From the NCBI GenBank assembly GCA_004352715.1, contig SCFE01000101.1:884905-948904 (forward strand): 64,000 bases of DNA, in the 5' to 3' direction. Made by a program: the position numbers and the translations under genes. Origin of the DNA: Hofstenia miamia. Lineage: Eukaryota > Xenacoelomorpha > Acoela. Under the pieces are notes generated by a model. The model was not told the DNA's origin and did no database searches. It was given only the letters and a program-made list of their open reading frames with translations. Positions 1 through 11,040 of the stretch are shown one piece after another (position 1 is the first letter of the stretch; each line of letters opens with the position of its first letter).

Positions 1-53
1 CCGTAGATATTAAAGCATATCTGATATCAGATAAATTCGAGAAATTGTTTTAG

Positions 54-305
54 CTCCTACGGCACCTACCATAGCTATTACTAGCCAAACTCATGACACG
101 ATTGGCTTCACTATCACTCCAACATCGCCAACTCCTACTTTTCAAGCATGCATATACAAATCAGGAGGAACGTGTACATTAGTACCTAAAAGCAGTTCAG
201 ACACATTTGCTTCTTTAGATTCTAGTGAAACTTATACAATAGAAGCACAAGAAGTTTATGAAACAATATCTAGTGATTCGACCTTCCAAACACCGATATA
301 TACTG
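54..305 (+). CDS. FN3-like domain exon A (copy 1), internal exon of a large FN3-array gene
   Basis: One internal exon encoding a single fibronectin type III-like module of about 84 residues. It follows a TTTTAG acceptor and ends at G|GTATGC, so both flanking introns are phase 1 and the exon can be added or removed without breaking the frame. The start reads APTAPTIAITSQ, then a beta-strand-like region, then ACIYKSGGTC with a cysteine pair 8 residues apart, then SETYTIEAQEVYE (the Y strand typical of FN3 strand F), ending in TPIYTG. The usual B-strand tryptophan is missing. FN3 arrays normally form rod-like extracellular parts of receptors or matrix proteins; that role is inferred here. No start codon, signal peptide or membrane segment is in view. 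The same exon recurs at 50554-50805, 54778-54903 and 57847-57897. Confidence 0.85.
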
Positions 306-631
306 GTATGCCATTGAAAATGTAGCTTATATATATATATAAATATATATATAATAAAAGAACATATGTGGGGTCATTTTAATTCAGAAATATTTTTACA
401 TGCATGCCAACCAAAAACAAATAATTTTGAAATAATCATTAAGCATCAAGAAACAAAAATAGAGGAAAATATTGCAATTAAATTCCTTGAAAGATCTTTA
501 ATGAACAAGCAAAATGACATTAGCAAGCTAAATATATTTTAAAAAAGAGCGAAAAAACAGCGGTTAATTATCTTGAAAATGACAAATTAGAATGTCGTAA
601 CGCGTAGATAATTAAAAATGTATACTCATAA

Positions 632-635
<4 letters not shown>

Positions 636-663
<28 letters not shown>

Positions 664-1691
664 NNNNNNNNNNNNNNNNNNNNNNNNNNNNNNNNNNNNN
701 NNNNNNNNNNNNNNNNNNNNNNNNNNNNNNNNNNNNNNNNNNNNNNNNNNNNNNNNNNNNNNNNNNNNNNNNNNNNNNNNNNNNNNNNNNNNNNNNNNNN
801 NNNNNNNNNNNNNNNNNNNNNNNNNNNNNNNNNNNNNNNNNNNNNNNNNNNNNNNNNNNNNNNNNNNNNNNNNNNNNNNNNNNNNNNNNNNNNNNNNNNN
901 NNNNNNNNNNNNNNNNNNNNNNNNNNNNNNNNNNNNNNNNNNNNNNNNNNNNNNNNNNNNNNNNNNNNNNNNNNNNNNNNNNNNNNNNNNNNNNNNNNNN
1001 NNNNNNNNNNNNNNNNNNNNNNNNNNNNNNNNNNNNNNNNNNNNNNNNNNNNNNNNNNNNNNNNNNNNNNNNNNNNNNNNNNNNNNNNNNNNNNNNNNNN
1101 NNNNNNNNNNNNNNNNNNNNNNNNNNNNNNNNNNNNNNNNNNNNNNNNNNNNNNNNNNNNNNNNNNNNNNNNNNNNNNNNNNNNNNNNNNNNNNNNNNNN
1201 NNNNNNNNNNNNNNNNNNNNNNNNNNNNNNNNNNNNNNNNNNNNNNNNNNNNNNNNNNNNNNNNNNNNNNNNNNNNNNNNNNNNNNNNNNNNNNNNNNNN
1301 NNNNNNNNNNNNNNNNNNNNNNNNNNNNNNNNNNNNNNNNNNNNNNNNNNNNNNNNNNNNNNNNNNNNNNNNNNNNNNNNNNNNNNNNNNNNNNNNNNNN
1401 NNNNNNNNNNNNNNNNNNNNNNNNNNNNNNNNNNNNNNNNNNNNNNNNNNNNNNNNNNNNNNNNNNNNNNNNNNNNNNNNNNNNNNNNNNNNNNNNNNNN
1501 NNNNNNNNNNNNNNNNNNNNNNNNNNNNNNNNNNNNNNNNNNNNNNNNNNNNNNNNNNNNNNNNNNNNNNNNNNNNNNNNNNNNNNNNNNNNNNNNNNNN
1601 NNNNNNNNNNNNNNNNNNNNNNNNNNNNNNNNNNNNNNNNNNNNNNNNNNNNNNNNNNNNNNNACTATTATGTGTATATATATATATATAT
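636..1691. repeat. TA microsatellite containing an assembly gap
   Basis: A (TA)n run from about 636 leads into exactly 1000 N (664-1663) and resumes as TA at about 1672-1691. The round size suggests a gap of unknown length placed where a TA array broke the assembly. Long reading frames across it are artefacts. Confidence 0.95.
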
Positions 1692-2260
1692 TAGGCCGGA
1701 TCATAAAAATTAATTTTGTTAAGAATCTGGGAAAAGTCGCGTGATATAGTGTTATTTACTAGTATAAGCGTAATTTTATTTTAAACTTTGATTTAGCTTT
1801 GCGTTTTTTTACTTGGCGGTACCGCGGTAGCCTCCGCCATTACTGCTTGCGTTTGCCGTGAATGTACCGTGCACGGTAGGCACTGAAATTATCTTATTTA
1901 TATGCATGCATTATACAATACATCGCAGTGCCCGCTGCAGTGCACAGACGCAAACCGATCTGAATATTAATGAGGTTGGTGACCAGATGACATCCAATCA
2001 AATCGCTCGCTGTCAGTGAGTCAACTGCATTAATATTCAGTGAAGCTATCAATCTAGACTATTTAGTTGACTTAATTAACTCAACTGCTTCGTTTTATTT
2101 GTATGACTGACAATGTTATTATATATATATATATATATATCTATAGATCAGTGGGTGAAGCGAGTTTTGAATACAGGTTGATGCACTGTTAACTGTTCCT
2201 AATTTGAATAGGAAACACTTCTTTCCTTTTGTAGTAGAGTGATTTCTAGAAATGTCTTAC
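1692..2260. other. Spacer, no gene seen
   Basis: Mostly AT-rich. A more GC-rich patch at about 1812-1885 and 1925-2040 has short inverted motifs and is probably transposon-derived, but no terminal repeats or coding sequence can be assigned. A short TA run lies at about 2120-2141. Confidence 0.5.
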
Positions 2261-2494
2261 CTTCATAGACTTTAATACATCTAATCAGAAAATTTAGGCC
2301 AATACCTGCCCAACCTGAATCCGCTCCAACCCACTTAATTCCAATTCGGCATATTTTCATGAGATTTTTTAAGAAGTTTTCTACAATTTTGCGGCTTGCT
2401 AGATCAAAGTAAGGTATTTTAGAAGAGAAACTATCAATAAAATCTGGGCATTGAATTGGAAATTCTAAATTCAGTTCTTCAAGAGTATATGATA
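2261..2494 (-). CDS. Candidate minus-strand exon, phase 1-1, unknown protein
   Basis: Read on the minus strand, a TATTAG acceptor precedes 234 open bases that end in GAAG|GTAAGA, a strong donor. The exon carries 2 + 77x3 + 1 bases, so both introns would be phase 1. The peptide includes YTLEELNLEFPIQCPDFIDS, then IPYFDLASRKIVENFLKNLM and GIKWVGADSGWAGIGLNFLI. I do not recognise the family. It lacks the cysteine pair and strand pattern of the FN3 exons and lies on the opposite strand, so it belongs to another gene or to a transposon exon. Base composition and the clean splice sites favour a real exon, but no neighbour exon on this strand has been firmly identified. Confidence 0.45.
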
Positions 2495-3448
2495 CTAATA
2501 TACAATTTCAAAACGTTAAAAAATTTTATAGCATTCACTAAAACTGTAGTTTATTTGTTCAATTTTAGCCCATCTTTTTCAAATGCTTTGTCCAACCCCA
2601 GACCAGCGCAAGTCTATCTCTGACTTCAACTCCTGATAACAGAAGAATGCACAGGATTGTGGATCATTTCATATTAAGCTGACACAAAATACCTTTAGTT
2701 ACGTTTTGCAACTTGCCATGATTTGAATTATTATTAGCATTTCTATATATTTCACAATATTTCACTACAATTTAATGTATACAGAAAGCGTGTTCAAACT
2801 ATATTCACCCAAGTAAGCTATAAATTCATAAACATTTCATTCAAAATGGCTATATTTCTCATTCTTAGTTTTACTTAAGTAACCTATTAAATTGCCCCTC
2901 GTCATAAATTACAGAAACGCAGGAGTAGGCAATTTTTAGTTGGAGCTCTACAAAGAGATATTTCTAGTTTAGTAAATTAATCAGTTTTTGCGTTTCAGAC
3001 AATAGATTATTGCCAACTTTTGGCAAGCCCCTAAAATTCTTTGGAAATATTGATGATTTCGACACTAAGAAATGCATTTCACCAGCTAAATTTGGACTTT
3101 CTTAATATTTTTTAACGAAAATTTTTCTGTTTCACTAGTGAAAGGCCATTTTGAAAATCTCACTGAGGGCATTCCACAGCTTGCATACGCCACTGGTTAT
3201 GGGCAAACATTTCATGAGAATGGAAGCATCTCAAATTTCGTGAAAACTTTGGGTTTATGAATAGACTATAGTTGGTCTACATATGTAATTAATCCTCTAC
3301 TATTTATATCAAAATTTTCAAGTATTCTGTCCTGTTTGAACTGGTAAAAATCTTGAATTTACACATTCACTTTGGATTTTCGACGATAACATTTTTTCTG
3401 AATTATCACTACAGTGAATAATTTTCTCTGAATATATTATTCCAATTG
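2495..3448. other. Spacer, no gene seen
   Basis: AT-rich with stops in all frames. No recognisable domain, repeat unit or RNA gene was found. Confidence 0.5.
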
Positions 3449-4205
3449 CAAGAATTTGCTTTGTATGCTATTAATGTTGAATGAACAGAGTGAAGGTAGA
3501 ATATCTTTTTAATAATTTTCAATTCTCTTGTATGTCTATCCGTTGATTATTTTTCCTCTGATGGAGTTGAACATTTATTATTCTGAGGTCTTATTTCATT
3601 CACAATGCTTATTTGATAATATTTCTCTTCGTTTTCTTAAAGCCGCATTTTCAGTTAGTCGTTCATCGTTTGTTTAATTCCTAAACATTTGTACACTAAA
3701 ACTAAAACGATTAGATGTTCTAAGCTTGTTTACATTTGTTAACAATTGAACAGCGATTCCTTCTTGAAAATAAATTTACACGTGATGTTTCAAAAACTGC
3801 GAAAGTTACGAAATACAAACAAAATTTCTACAAATAGCAACATATTTAGAAGTATATGTAACTGCTCTCTTTATTGTTTCTTATGCTTTCCTAATCGAGT
3901 TATATCTGACAATTGGCTTCATCAAAATCACAGCTTAGAATTAAAAAATGATTACAAACATTTTTCTTTTCTTCACTAGTACGTTCACTTTTACTTTCAC
4001 GGATTCCTCTTATACGTATTTCAGCACTATGTGTGATATCAGAGTTATTCAAAGAGAAGTGTCCTATACAATATCGCAGTAGTGACGTTTTCACTAAAGT
4101 GGGAGATATCCGCCTCAATTATATTCAGGGTTGTTTGCTGAACAGCTTTGGCAGTTGCAAGATATATTTCCGTCTATTTTTCCTTCACCGATTTATATAT
4201 TCAAA

Positions 4206-4335
4206 CACTTTGCTAGGAACTCCCGTACATATACTTGTTGAAAGAAATGCTTATATATTCAAAATCACTTTGCTAGGAACTCCCGTACATATACTTGTTG
4301 AAAGAAATGCTTATACATTGAACATCAATTTGCTT
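4206..4335. repeat. 60-bp tandem repeat, about 2.2 copies
   Basis: The block beginning CACTTTGCTAGGAACTCCCG at 4206 repeats at 4266 with period 60, and a degenerate third start follows at about 4325. The first two copies are nearly identical, so the duplication is young. Confidence 0.9.
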
Positions 4336-4475
4336 CGGGTTGAGTTTCAATAGTTTTTTGGCATATTGTGCAATTACTTTCAAATTTCTCATTTGTGCAT
4401 TGGGAACACATAGTGTTACCACCTAACTTTATCAATGTTGACCGCTTTTTTCCATAAGTTATACAGTACGGCATG
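4325..4475 (-). pseudogene. Possible degenerate RING-finger-like exon
   Basis: On the minus strand a TTTTTTCCAAG acceptor is followed by MPYCITYGKKRSTLIKLGGN and then TMCSQCTNEKFESNCTICQ, ending in a TGA. The spacing resembles the second half of a RING finger (L.CGHT.C..C......C..C), but the expected Cys-Gly-His is Gly-Gly-Asn, so metal binding would be incomplete. It may be a decayed TRIM/RING-type exon or chance similarity. Its 3' end runs into the 60-bp tandem repeat. Confidence 0.3.
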
Positions 4476-4792
4476 CTTGGAAAAAATAAAATAACAATGG
4501 ACATGAAATTACCTGTTACAGAGGATATCAAATATTTTGAAAAATATTCTACCATTTGTGGAAATATATACATATAGCTGTATATAAACAAAAATAACTT
4601 ACAAAGATTCTTCTTGATGTACCTTTACGACTTTATAAGAAAAATTGAAATGATCAATAAGGTTGACGGTAACTAGCACACCTTGTTAAATTTATAGTCT
4701 GGTTCGGATGTTGGATTTTATTTTTGAGAAAATAAAATTTGTCAAAATATATCATACAAAATACAGTACTCAAGAATAGAGCCCCNTTTTAG

Positions 4793-5074
4793 ATGCTCTT
4801 TCACAAGGGACTTTCAGCTACTCGGCAAGAACTGCCAATTCCATAGATGTTATAATCACGTTAGATTCCGTTCAAGCAACCTTTAATAACCCACTCTTTA
4901 CTATAAAGGATGCTTCGAATACTGATGTTGATTCTAATGCAGGAACATTAGTATCTGAAAACGAAACATATAGCCATCAGTTCTCAAGTCTATCACCTAG
5001 TACAGAGTACAAAATTGAATTTTCATATGAAAACCCATCTGCTCAAAATATTGTTGGTTCCAGTGTCTATACAC
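4793..5074 (+). CDS. Divergent FN3-like exon without the cysteine pair
   Basis: It follows TTTTAG just after the N at 4786 and ends ACAC|GTATTG, giving 282 bp with phase-1 borders like the other modules, so it can be spliced into the same array. The peptide starts ALSQGTFSYSARTANSIDVI, has a long middle region (PLFTIKDASNTDVDSNAGTL), and ends LSPSTEYKIEFSYENPS...VGSSVYTR. LSPSTEYKIEF matches the LxPxTxYxxxV hallmark of FN3 strands E-F. Unlike its relatives it has no cysteines and is about 10 residues longer. It lies within a segment absent from the second contig version, so it may be a polymorphic exon. Confidence 0.65.
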
Positions 5075-5926
5075 GTATTGCTTTACTTTAAAGTATTTTT
5101 AAATTAATCTAATAGTTTAAGAAAGCTGTAGAATCAAGATAGTTCTGCATTAAACCGATTTTGGTAAACGACTCAACTCCATCTATATTTATGGTCCAGA
5201 GCTAAGGTAAATCTAAGAATCACAACTTTGGTAAATAGGTATAAACTAACGTATGGTTGTCAACTGTATAAACCACAATTTCATAATTAATATATCAAAT
5301 AGCTTTATAAAGAAGAAAATTAGGATGCCTACGTTTAAATGTTTGGTAATAGTTAATAGAATATACATAATTGGTAATTCATGAGATAATTGTATCATAA
5401 GTATAATGGTAGTTATGTAGATTTAGAACAAAGGAATCCACTACTATTCACATAGTGTTCAAACAAAGACCGCTTAGAAATTCTCAATATTTTAGGATAA
5501 ATTGCACGCATATGCTCAAGCCAATGTTACTACTAATGTAATTGCAATCAACATTATAAGAACCGTAGCTTTAAAAACTAATAAATGTTGCTATGTATTA
5601 GGGTTGATTAGCTGAAGGCGAGCTTCATAATTGTTAACATAATTAAAAGATCTAACGTTCCTGCTAAAAGTCTTTAGTGGTAATGAACGCCTCTGTGATG
5701 NCAAGAATTTGCTTTGTATGCTATTAATGTTGAATGAACAGAGTGAAGGTAGAATATCTTTTTAATAATTTTCAATTCTCTTGTAGAATCAAGATAGTTC
5801 TGCATTAAACCGATTTTGGTAAAACGACTCAACTCGATCTATATTTATGGTAATGAGCTATGCATATTATTAGGGGTAATGTAATTAAAATCAGTAGTAG
5901 CTTCAACCAATCTAATAAAGATAATA

Positions 5927-6697
5927 TTTGGTATGTCTAATAAGTTTTTTAATTGTAAACTCAAAAGCAAATAAAACAAGCAATCCTATTAAAAGTTTTA
6001 TTTTAAGCAACATAATCACCGCCGGAATTAATTACTACTTTACAATGCCGTAATAACTTCCTTTGCTCACTAGAGAACACTTCTTCTGGCAGCTGTTTGA
6101 ACCACTGCAGCGTTTCAGATTTAATCTGGTCTTCACTAGTAAAATCTGTTCTCCTCAGGTGTTTCTTAAGATCACGGAATGTCCAACGATTACAAAAATC
6201 TAAGTCCGGACTGTATTCTGAGTGACCAATTAGTTTGCAACCACGGCGTTAATTGAAGAAATTTACACGTAGTTAAAGCAGCATGTGTTCTAGCATTGAA
6301 TGCTGAAACCATAAATCTTTCAGCATCGTGGGAGACGCTCGCAATTTTCTCCAGTGTTCTCCCATTGAATGAATAAAAGCAGTATATGTGTCTGCTGTAA
6401 TGGTATCTCCACCCTTGCACACCTCAATATAGATCTTGGCACCAGTGAAAAGCAAAGAGCAGCGTTACTTTCTGTTTTGTAAGCTTTCACTAGTAATATT
6501 CATCAATAAAATATTTGCTGCGCGCAATAAAGGTCAAATTCTAATTGAGTATAAGAATTTTATTTGAAAGATTTGTGGTCAACAAAAGATATATCACGTG
6601 AAAGAGCATTAAATTGGTTGCATGAAACAGTGGTATGAAAAATGTCTTCCAACTACGTACAATACAACGACTATCAAAACTTATTAGACACACCAAA
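5927..6697 (-). mobile_element. Internally deleted mariner element with C-terminal transposase remnant
   Basis: Terminal inverted repeats TTTGGTRTGTCTAATAAGTT occur at 5927 and 6697, each bordered by TA (5925-5926 and 6698-6699), the Tc1/mariner target. On the minus strand 6480-6034 encodes only the C-terminal part of a mariner transposase: YTAFIHSMGEHWRKL, WFQHSM, EYSPDLDF, FRDLKKHLRRTDF and a final GGDYVA before TAA. There are frameshifts, and the N-terminal half including the first catalytic Asp region is absent. It is not autonomous. Confidence 0.8.
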
Positions 6698-6730
6698 TAC
6701 TAAGAATTAGATTAGTAAATAGGAAAACCA

Positions 6731-6769
<39 letters not shown>

Positions 6770-6777
6770 TATATCTN

Positions 6778-7281
6778 CAGCAAGATGGAGCTCAGCCATA
6801 TTATTCGCTCATTGTGCGAGAGTGGTTGGACAACCACTTTCCCAACATGGGATTGATCGCAGATGCCCCGCTGATTGGCCTGCACTGTCTCCGGACCTGA
6901 CCACACACTACTTTTTTCTGTGGAGCTTACTAAAGAACAAAGTGTATGGCAGAAATTCACGCACTATAGACGATCTGAAGAATGCTATTACCGAAGAAAT
7001 TTGTGCCATACCACTAGATTTGTTGAACAAGGTGTGCGGACTGTTCTTGACCAATTTAACAAACGTATTCACCTTGATGGTAATCATTTTGAACATTTGC
7101 TATGAAACCTTTCTTCTTTTATAATTCATCGTTTTCGACATTATAACCTCAATAAGTTGTTTTAGATTCGCTACACTGTATATTCTACTATGAATGATTC
7201 GTTTTTTGATTCCTACTTTTATGAATAAAGTTAGATTTCTCGTAAAATGAAGCGTCTGGTTACTTTTGTTACACCCTGTAT
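6778..7281 (+). mobile_element. 3' part of a second mariner-family element
   Basis: Starting at the N join at 6777, the plus strand reads QQDGAQPYYSLIVREWLDNH, shifts frame, continues as DWPALSPDLTTHYFFLWSLL and KNKVYGRNSRTIDDLKNAI, then shifts again to LDGNHFEHLL. This is the second-Asp to C-terminus region of a mariner-type transposase, inactivated by at least two frameshifts. The right end is the ACACCCTGTATA terminus at about 7271-7281, shared with the element ending at 58592, so both are probably one family. The 5' part is missing at the contig edge. Confidence 0.8.
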
Positions 7282-10200
7282 ATATATTAATGATTATATT
7301 CTATTCAGCTTGTTTATTGACAGATCAAAGTCAAAATGAAACAGGAAATTATGGTTTGTCTTGGTGAAGGGTCATTAAACTTGTTTTGAATTTATTAGCT
7401 ACATACAAAACAGAATACTAAAATATATTTTTAATATTAGTATATATTAAGGTTTCAATTTGAGTATAATTTAATCATTAAAACAAAGGTTCCGATATAA
7501 GCTAACTTTATCAATTCACCTTAGGTAGGGCGCAAACGATGCAACTTTAATTGCTAAACAAATTATATCGAGCAATATGATTTGATAATTTTGAAATAAT
7601 TCCTCCTATGTGGTTTCTTATCTTAATTGGTTTCGCAACAAAAGTTGTATGATTTGCGCTCGGCCTTAAGTGAGAGTCACGAATTCACTTAAATGATTAG
7701 TCACTTATTTTTATTGCCCGATTGGAAACCAAAACAATGTGATTCAATAATGAGTTTATTAAACGTACCTTTTTCCCATTTAACAGAATTAAATGGAAAC
7801 AGATGTGGAAACTGCTACAAGCAAACATTTTCGTATCAATTGTTTCTATTCTATAGCCATAATAATGGAGGTGGTTACAAGGTGATTAGCTTCTATAGGT
7901 GCTTTTTATTGTTACTACATGAAATGTTGACATTATTTGATATTGAAATGGTTGTGAGAAAAGTGTTTTCTTGTAGTTTATCAAACTTTTAAACATGGAT
8001 GGGTCGTGAGCCAAATTTATTCAAAATCAAGTCGTAGGACAAAATTGGATTGATTGACCGAATATCTAGACACTCGTTTCAGCAATCGTTCATATTATAC
8101 TCTTTGTATGTGATGAGGATTCACACTATAATGTTTCAATGTTACCCACGCGCTAAAGCAAACATCATTTGAAGGAAACAAAAACTAAAGTTTTCTCTCT
8201 AAAGCTTAGCTTATGATTAAAATGGGCTTATTTAAGGGTTCTACTTTAGTGTGTTTCCTTCAAAAACATGGGCCTTCCAACATTAGAAGTAACATTAAAA
8301 TTTTCATCATAAAATGTCTAGTGATCCTAAAATGATTGTTATTGTTACTATCGATTTTCATCCCATAAGAATGACTTTTGTAGTACCACTCCTCCCCACT
8401 TAAGAAGTCATAATTTTTCTTCATGTTATGACTTTCCTCTTACTTTTAAGCCCCTCATTTGTCTGTAGGTTGTAATTCCACTTTGTTTGACCCCTCGTTC
8501 TGCATAATTCACATACTACCCATTCTAACTTCAATGCGCTACATGTCCTACTTGAAATGCTTTTATGTAACCCCCTGTCAACTTTTTGTACGCACTATGC
8601 TATTAAATAAATAACTGTTCAAGAAACTGTGACAAAGAGTTATGGAAGAAAAGCATAGCATGTTGGGATAGAAAAAACTCTCTGTCGAACTCCAGTGCAG
8701 GCATTTGTTCAGTACTATTCACTCTGCTTTTACCGCTTCCTTAATACTCAGTTGTTTTTTCTTTCTTTCTTTGTTAATTTGGCATTCACAGCATCTATAG
8801 TATTCTTATTCTGCCTAAATATTCCTGCAGAGTATATTTTTTACTACGTAACATGTTAACCTGCTTGTCACGCAGTTGGCAGATATTTTATTCACCTAAA
8901 GCTACTTGCCTCACATCCTTTCTTTGAGTGCTTCTGTATCAAAATTCCCCTCTCACTACCATTCATTCCAGGCATTCGCCCACTACACACTCCATCAATG
9001 CTGTCACTGGTTTCTCATGAATACTTTTGCACCACATCTCTGTCTGATGTTCTGTAAATTTTCTTTCTTCTATATCTGCTCACTTTGTATTTTTGTTTTT
9101 CATTTCGCTAATTACTTTCCTATAACTTCAGCTGCGCCACATTTAGACAATTCTCCTCATCTAGTTTTTCTTGTGTTTATGGTTTCTCTTGCTCTTGTCC
9201 TATTCCTTCCTAATGTCTTCTCTTCTCTTTAATTTTCTATATATATGTACGTGTTCTTAATTCTTCCTTCTCATGCCGCCTTTTTGCCTCTCTTAATTAT
9301 TTTCTTCTGCTTTTAATGCCAATACCTACCTTTTTCAGCACATTCCATGTACCTACCTTACTAACCTGTTCACTTCTGTGTGATGCTCTTTTTCTTAATG
9401 TATTAATAATTTGAGTAATAATCAAATAGACTTTCCAGTAGGTATAGTATTTAAACTGAAATTGGCATGAAATTAGTAAATTCTGTCATTAAAAAATTTC
9501 GTTGTAATAGGATATCCTTGACGAAATACTTAATCTTTTTTAATTGATATAAGACTATAAAGAAATCTTTCAAATATGAGTGACATCCTTGGTGTCATTT
9601 TAATTGGTCCATGGTTTAATAGTTTAGAGCGTATTCCGATATTAAAAATTAGATGATTTGTGATCACACATTTTCTTAGAATATCAAAATTAAAAATGTG
9701 CAGAACTTCAAGTGATACAATTGGATAATCACTTCTATTGAAAGTAAATTCATCATAACTGGTATTAAAACCAGAAGAAAAATATGTGTTGGAAATATAA
9801 CATCTGTGCTGATTTCATTGTAACCTTCTACATACTGCGCCATCCAGCATTTCATATAGCAAGTCGTTTTAAGTTATCAAAATAAAAACATTTCCTATTT
9901 TACACATCTCCATGCTTTTAAAAACGTTTTCCATTTTTAAAAATTGTAAGAACTACATTTGTAGTGCCTTATGTAATGAGAATTTAAATGGAAAAACAGC
10001 TTATTTTGGTTCTTTCATTTGCTTTTGTTTTCGTTAAATTTACTTGAATGGGTCAATTCTGACAACTGCATGAACTTGAGATATAGAATCATCATGCCTT
10101 CTAGTGTTAACTAGGAAATAATTATAAAAAATTTGTAATTTTTATGTTGCTTGTAAAGAACACATTTGAAAAACATGATAAATTTTCTACACTACATCAA

Positions 10201-10309
10201 CGCTAAGAAAAAGCTCTGGTCGTGACTACAGATTGCGTAGCGTACATAATTGGATATTAAAGGATTCTCCTATGAATTGGAGTTAGCTATTTCATTAGTT
10301 ATTAAAAAA
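7282..10309. other. Long spacer, no gene seen; pyrimidine-rich stretch 8680-9370
   Basis: No reading frame here has recognisable domains. From about 8680 to 9370 the plus strand is strongly C+T rich (runs of TTCTTTCTTCT type), which produces a hydrophobic-looking 108-codon frame at 8906-9232. I regard this as compositional. A similar pyrimidine-rich tract lies at 63230-63960. Confidence 0.5.
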
Positions 10310-10313
10310 TCAA

Positions 10314-10632
10314 TTGGATCACCTGAAGATATGCCCCCCAACTTCCAGATTTAGCCTCACCTAAAGATACTCCCCCGACTTTTTCCACCTGAAGATATTC
10401 ACCCCAAGATTTTCCACCTGAAGATATTCCCCCCCCCAACTTTTTCCGCATGAAGATAACCTAACCCTAACCTTATTTATTTGCTTCAACAGTAAAAGGG
10501 TTAGGGTTAGGGTAAAGTAAAAGACATATTTAGTTTTTCCTACAATTTTCCACCTGAAGATATTCCCCCAAGATTTTCCATCTGAAGATATGCCCCCCTC
10601 AAAGCTTTGGGGCACATCTTCAGGTGATCCAA
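10314..10632. mobile_element. Miniature inverted-repeat element with telomere-like core
   Basis: The ends are near-perfect inverted repeats: TTGGATCACCTGAAGATATG at 10314 and its complement ending at 10632, flanked by a possible TCAA duplication (10310-10313, 10633-10636). Inside, the motif CCACCTGAAGATATTCCCCC recurs several times. The middle holds CCTAACCCTAACC followed by GGTTAGGGTTAGGG in inverted orientation (about 10458-10514). The element is non-coding and about 319 bp. A 91-codon frame across it is repeat-derived. Confidence 0.75.
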
Positions 10633-10639
10633 TCAATTT

Positions 10640-11040
10640 ATTGAAGAAACACGTTTGCTTTTACTGTGACCAACGTGCACGCTTTGTTGAAAAATAAGCC
10701 TGTTGTCAACACTTTGACGGAACTTGGTCCTATTTCAATTACTCATTTGTTTTCTAAATCGAGACGGTGTTAAAACATATGATTATGGCGGTAAATGAGT
10801 CTAATCAATTCGAACTGATACCTAAGATTTAAGTTAATGGAATTGATGAATGCTGTTGAGCAATGAATTCGTCAGTCATCCACTATTATTGAAGCGTCTT
10901 AAGGAAATTGAAGTCAGTCACCTACTATTACTTGGATTACATCATTTTGTATAGCAAAAAGCAGCGGGTAGTGCATGATCCTGGATTGCACAAAATAAAA
11001 TTGGCAGACCTCAAAGGCAGGTGTACACAAGGGTACCAAA
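10640..11040. other. Spacer, no gene seen
   Basis: Short frames only. No repeat boundaries or domains recognised. Confidence 0.4.

Larger units (their letters stand above)
3449..5860. repeat. Allelic contigs with a 1.6-kb presence/absence segment
   Basis: Bases 5702-5785, right after the N at 5701, repeat 3449-3532. The match then jumps directly to a near-copy of 5131 onward. The second version therefore lacks 3533-5130 (1598 bp). Both sides of the junction share TGTA. The missing segment holds the FN3-like exon at 4793-5074. Another N join sits at 4786, inside the longer version. The likeliest reading is two haplotypes placed in series. Confidence 0.7.

Noticed and set aside
568-1704. Long open frames on both strands across 664-1663
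   Set aside because: They consist of N and TA repeat translated as X and YI; no coding content.
3746-4118. Short frames on both strands upstream of the RING-like exon
   Set aside because: Reading frame breaks within 70 codons and no convincing splice-bounded block could be built.
8906-9232. 108-codon hydrophobic frame
   Set aside because: Produced by a long C+T-rich tract; no domain, and similar composition recurs at 63230-63960.
10361-10636. 91-codon minus-strand frame
   Set aside because: It is the translated repeat units of the MITE at 10314-10632.
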